Assembly (NCBI GenBank): GCA_030425925.1
Contig: JAUHZO010000022.1
Span: forward strand, 1-64,000
Length of the DNA: 64,000 nucleotides
Source of the DNA: Alphaproteobacteria bacterium
GTDB taxonomy: Bacteria > Pseudomonadota > Alphaproteobacteria > Rhodobacterales > Rhodobacteraceae
Reading direction: 5' to 3'
Both the position numbers and the translations under genes were made by a program. Below the pieces are notes generated by a model that saw nothing but the letters and a program-made list of their open reading frames with translations, was not told where the DNA came from and ran no database searches. Within the stretch, counting starts at the first letter, position 1. Each line of letters starts with the position of its first letter. Shown one piece after another: positions 63,331 to 64,000 of this stretch.

Positions 63331-64000
63331 TGCCCGGCAGCCCGTCCCAGCGCGGACGGCGCGTCCTTGCCGAACACCGGGGCAAACAGTCCGCGCATCC
63401 GCAGCGCGGCGGCGTTGGTCAGGTGGTTGTTGTCGAAATATTGACCCACCCCGCCCTGCAGCGCGTGGCACTGCGTGTCGTCGCACAGCAGCGGCCAGGG
63501 GTCGATCCGGCGGATCGTCTCGGCGGACGCTGCGCCCTGCCAGACGGCGTCGGCGGCGCTGCGCCGGGGCAACAGCGCCTCCAGCGTCATCTCTGTCTGC
63601 GTCACCGGGCGCGCGGCCAGCCAGCGCCCGGCATGGGCGGCTTCGCGGGCGGCGCGGCGGCTGTCGTAGTATGCGATCTCGGGCGGCTGGCGCAAGACGT
63701 GGACGTTCGGTATCCATTCGCCCAGTTCCGCCGCCGTGCGCTCTGCCGCAGCGGCGACCAGCGCGTCCTGTGCCGTGCCCACCGGAAAGGCGCCTTCGGC
63801 GGGCTGGACCCGGATCGTGTTCTCGGCATCCAGCCCGGTGCCCGTTCCGGTGGCGTAATAGGCCCAGCGCCCGATCAGCAGAACACCGTCCAGCGAGGAC
63901 AGACGCGGCAGGGCCTGCTTGATCTGCTTGTTTGCCCGCTGACAATCCAGATCCTGTGCCGGGGTAGCGGCGGATTCGGTCTTGCGGATGTCGAACAGCG
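63327..64000 (-). CDS. SGNH domain, probably the C-terminal part of a surface acyltransferase (partial)
   Basis: The frame stays open from 63327 to the window edge (about 224 residues), beyond any in-window start codon, so the gene continues past 64000. The visible part has LDGVLLIGRWAYYATG and the closing block DDTQCHALQGGVGQYFDNNHLTNAAA with the Asp/His pair of SGNH hydrolases. This is the usual end of OafA/YrhL-type acyltransferases, where a membrane acyltransferase-3 domain precedes an SGNH domain; the membrane part would lie outside the window. Such enzymes O-acylate cell-surface glycans. The stop overlaps the GMC gene start (ATGA). Confidence 0.75.
   Translation of the reverse strand, partial: LFDIRKTESAATPAQDLDCQRANKQIKQALPRLSSLDGVLLIGRWAYYATGTGTGLDAENTIRVQPAEGAFPVGTAQDALVAAAAERTAAELGEWIPNVHVLRQPPEIAYYDSRRAAREAAHAGRWLAARPVTQTEMTLEALLPRRSAADAVWQGAASAETIRRIDPWPLLCDDTQCHALQGGVGQYFDNNHLTNAAALRMRGLFAPVFGKDAPSALGRAAGQ

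Overview
The window is a high-GC chromosomal segment, most likely from a marine alphaproteobacterium of the Rhodobacteraceae (roseobacter) group. That placement is an inference from gene content and style: an IolC kinase fused to a DUF2090 domain, a Hint-domain protein, a run of type-I-secreted RTX proteins, a KpsF/KdsB/KdsA cluster, and strong G/C preference at third codon positions. No tRNA, rRNA, CRISPR array or intact insertion sequence was seen, and no intergenic gap exceeds 300 bases.

Region 1 (1-11867) is a same-strand series of RTX calcium-binding proteins: one C-terminal fragment and five complete genes. All share nearly the same RTX block and about 95-residue C-terminal tail, but each has a different N-terminal module: a 127-residue repeat array, an M10 serralysin-type zinc protease, a seven-repeat propeller-like domain, two laminin-B-like domains, and an unrecognised domain. 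The tail is probably the type I secretion signal; no secretion apparatus lies in the window.

Region 2 (11914-18564) is a myo-inositol catabolic operon, iolG-iolC(DUF2090)-iolD-iolB-iolE. A phosphohexomutase gene follows (18643-20022). Region 3 (20121-24184) makes sugar-nucleotide precursors: kdsD-kdsB-kdsA, translationally coupled on the minus strand, and a divergent UDP-glucose 6-dehydrogenase. Region 4 (24361-28397) holds a Hint-domain protein, a secreted SH3-like protein, a D-2-hydroxyacid dehydrogenase, and a two-gene AT-richer islet encoding an orphan protein and a permuted NlpC/P60-like enzyme. Region 5 (28494-30261) is leuA behind a leucine-rich leader peptide and a hairpin that touches the leuA Shine-Dalgarno-like sequence, an attenuator-like arrangement. 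Divergent from it is a large exported SGNH/glycoside-hydrolase-like/RTX fusion.

Region 6 (33300-64000) is a large surface-polysaccharide locus: GT4, GT2, Wzx-type flippase, Wzz-type co-polymerase, BY-kinase, WecG/TagA transferase, two further glycosyltransferases, sugar dehydrogenases and epimerases, a GMC oxidoreductase and the SGNH end of an acyltransferase. Embedded in it is a one-module polyketide synthase (KS-AT-KR-DH-ACP-TE), a rhamnosyltransferase-like GT2, a formyltransferase/adenylation/luciferase-like-monooxygenase/PCP NRPS protein, and a phosphopantetheinyl transferase. I infer that this locus makes either a glycan carrying a polyketide/amino-acid substituent or a glycosylated small molecule; this is the most unusual system in the window.
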